Below, piece by piece: positions 63,821-64,000 of a DNA stretch of 64,000 nt. Origin of the DNA: Nephromyces sp. MM_2019 (lineage: Eukaryota > Apicomplexa > Aconoidasida > Nephromycida); contig JADHZB010000690.1 in NCBI GenBank assembly GCA_015657535.1, positions 5,823 to 69,822 of the forward strand, given 5' to 3'. The position numbers were made by a program, and so were the translations under genes. Position 1 is the first letter of the stretch; each line of letters starts with the position of its first letter. Under the pieces are notes generated by a model that did not search any database, was not told the DNA's origin, and worked only from the letters and a program-made list of their open reading frames with translations.

Positions 63821-64000
63821 GTAAGAATTGACATGACATGTGCTTTTAAGCTTTTATAAATATACTTTTACGGATAGTGAGTACCGCTTTCCGCTATAGC
63901 TATTTTTGATAAGAGAGTTACCAAAAAATGAGTTCCGATTGCCTCGAAAATGGTAGATTAAAAGTGGTATGTTTTTCGCCTGCGTGAAAAAATCAAGTGT

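Overview
This is nuclear DNA from an intron-rich eukaryote, most likely an apicomplexan or a close alveolate relative. Genes are broken by GT..AG introns, nothing looks like an operon, and one gene encodes two AP2 domains of the ApiAP2 type (motifs of the form SWVA...SF.IK.YGY..AK.LA), typical of apicomplexans and chromerids. I cannot name the species. Gene models were built by hand: an exon chain was accepted when GT/AG sites, reading phase and family similarity agreed.

Layout. 1-3679 (+): 3' part of a cation diffusion facilitator (Mn-type CDF) gene cut into very small exons. 3680-6215: microsatellite-rich gap between convergent genes. 6216-10611 (-): PP2C-family phosphatase with Ser, His and Glu runs and a possible N-terminal extension. 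10612-14322: mostly intergenic. 14323-20480 (+): ten-exon, divergent actin-related protein whose hydrolysis residues are altered. 23555-24780 (-): three phase-consistent exons of an unknown protein. 29294-29555 (+) and 31837-33163 (+): exons of unrecognised genes. 37818-41856 (-): two-exon, 1192-residue ApiAP2-like transcription factor. 44435-44864 (-): coding-like exons of unknown identity. 46378-50997 (-): six exons of a polytopic membrane protein of at least 904 residues. 53868-55540 (-): fragments of an unrecognised gene. 57956 to the window edge (+): ribosome-assembly GTPase LSG1, incomplete at its 3' end.

The window has two textures. In both flanks (about 1-11.5 kb and 57.9-64 kb) introns and spacers are rich in TG/CA tracts and T runs. 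In the interior (about 11.7-57 kb) such tracts are nearly absent and the sequence looks like even, AT-rich DNA, although conserved genes still occur there.

The genes do not form one pathway: metal transport, dephosphorylation, a cytoskeletal or nuclear ARP, transcription control, a membrane protein and 60S ribosome maturation. I found no convincing new multi-gene system. The points most worth checking are a perfect 26-bp inverted repeat inside an LSG1 coding exon, the ARP active-site changes, the CDF micro-exons and the texture switch.
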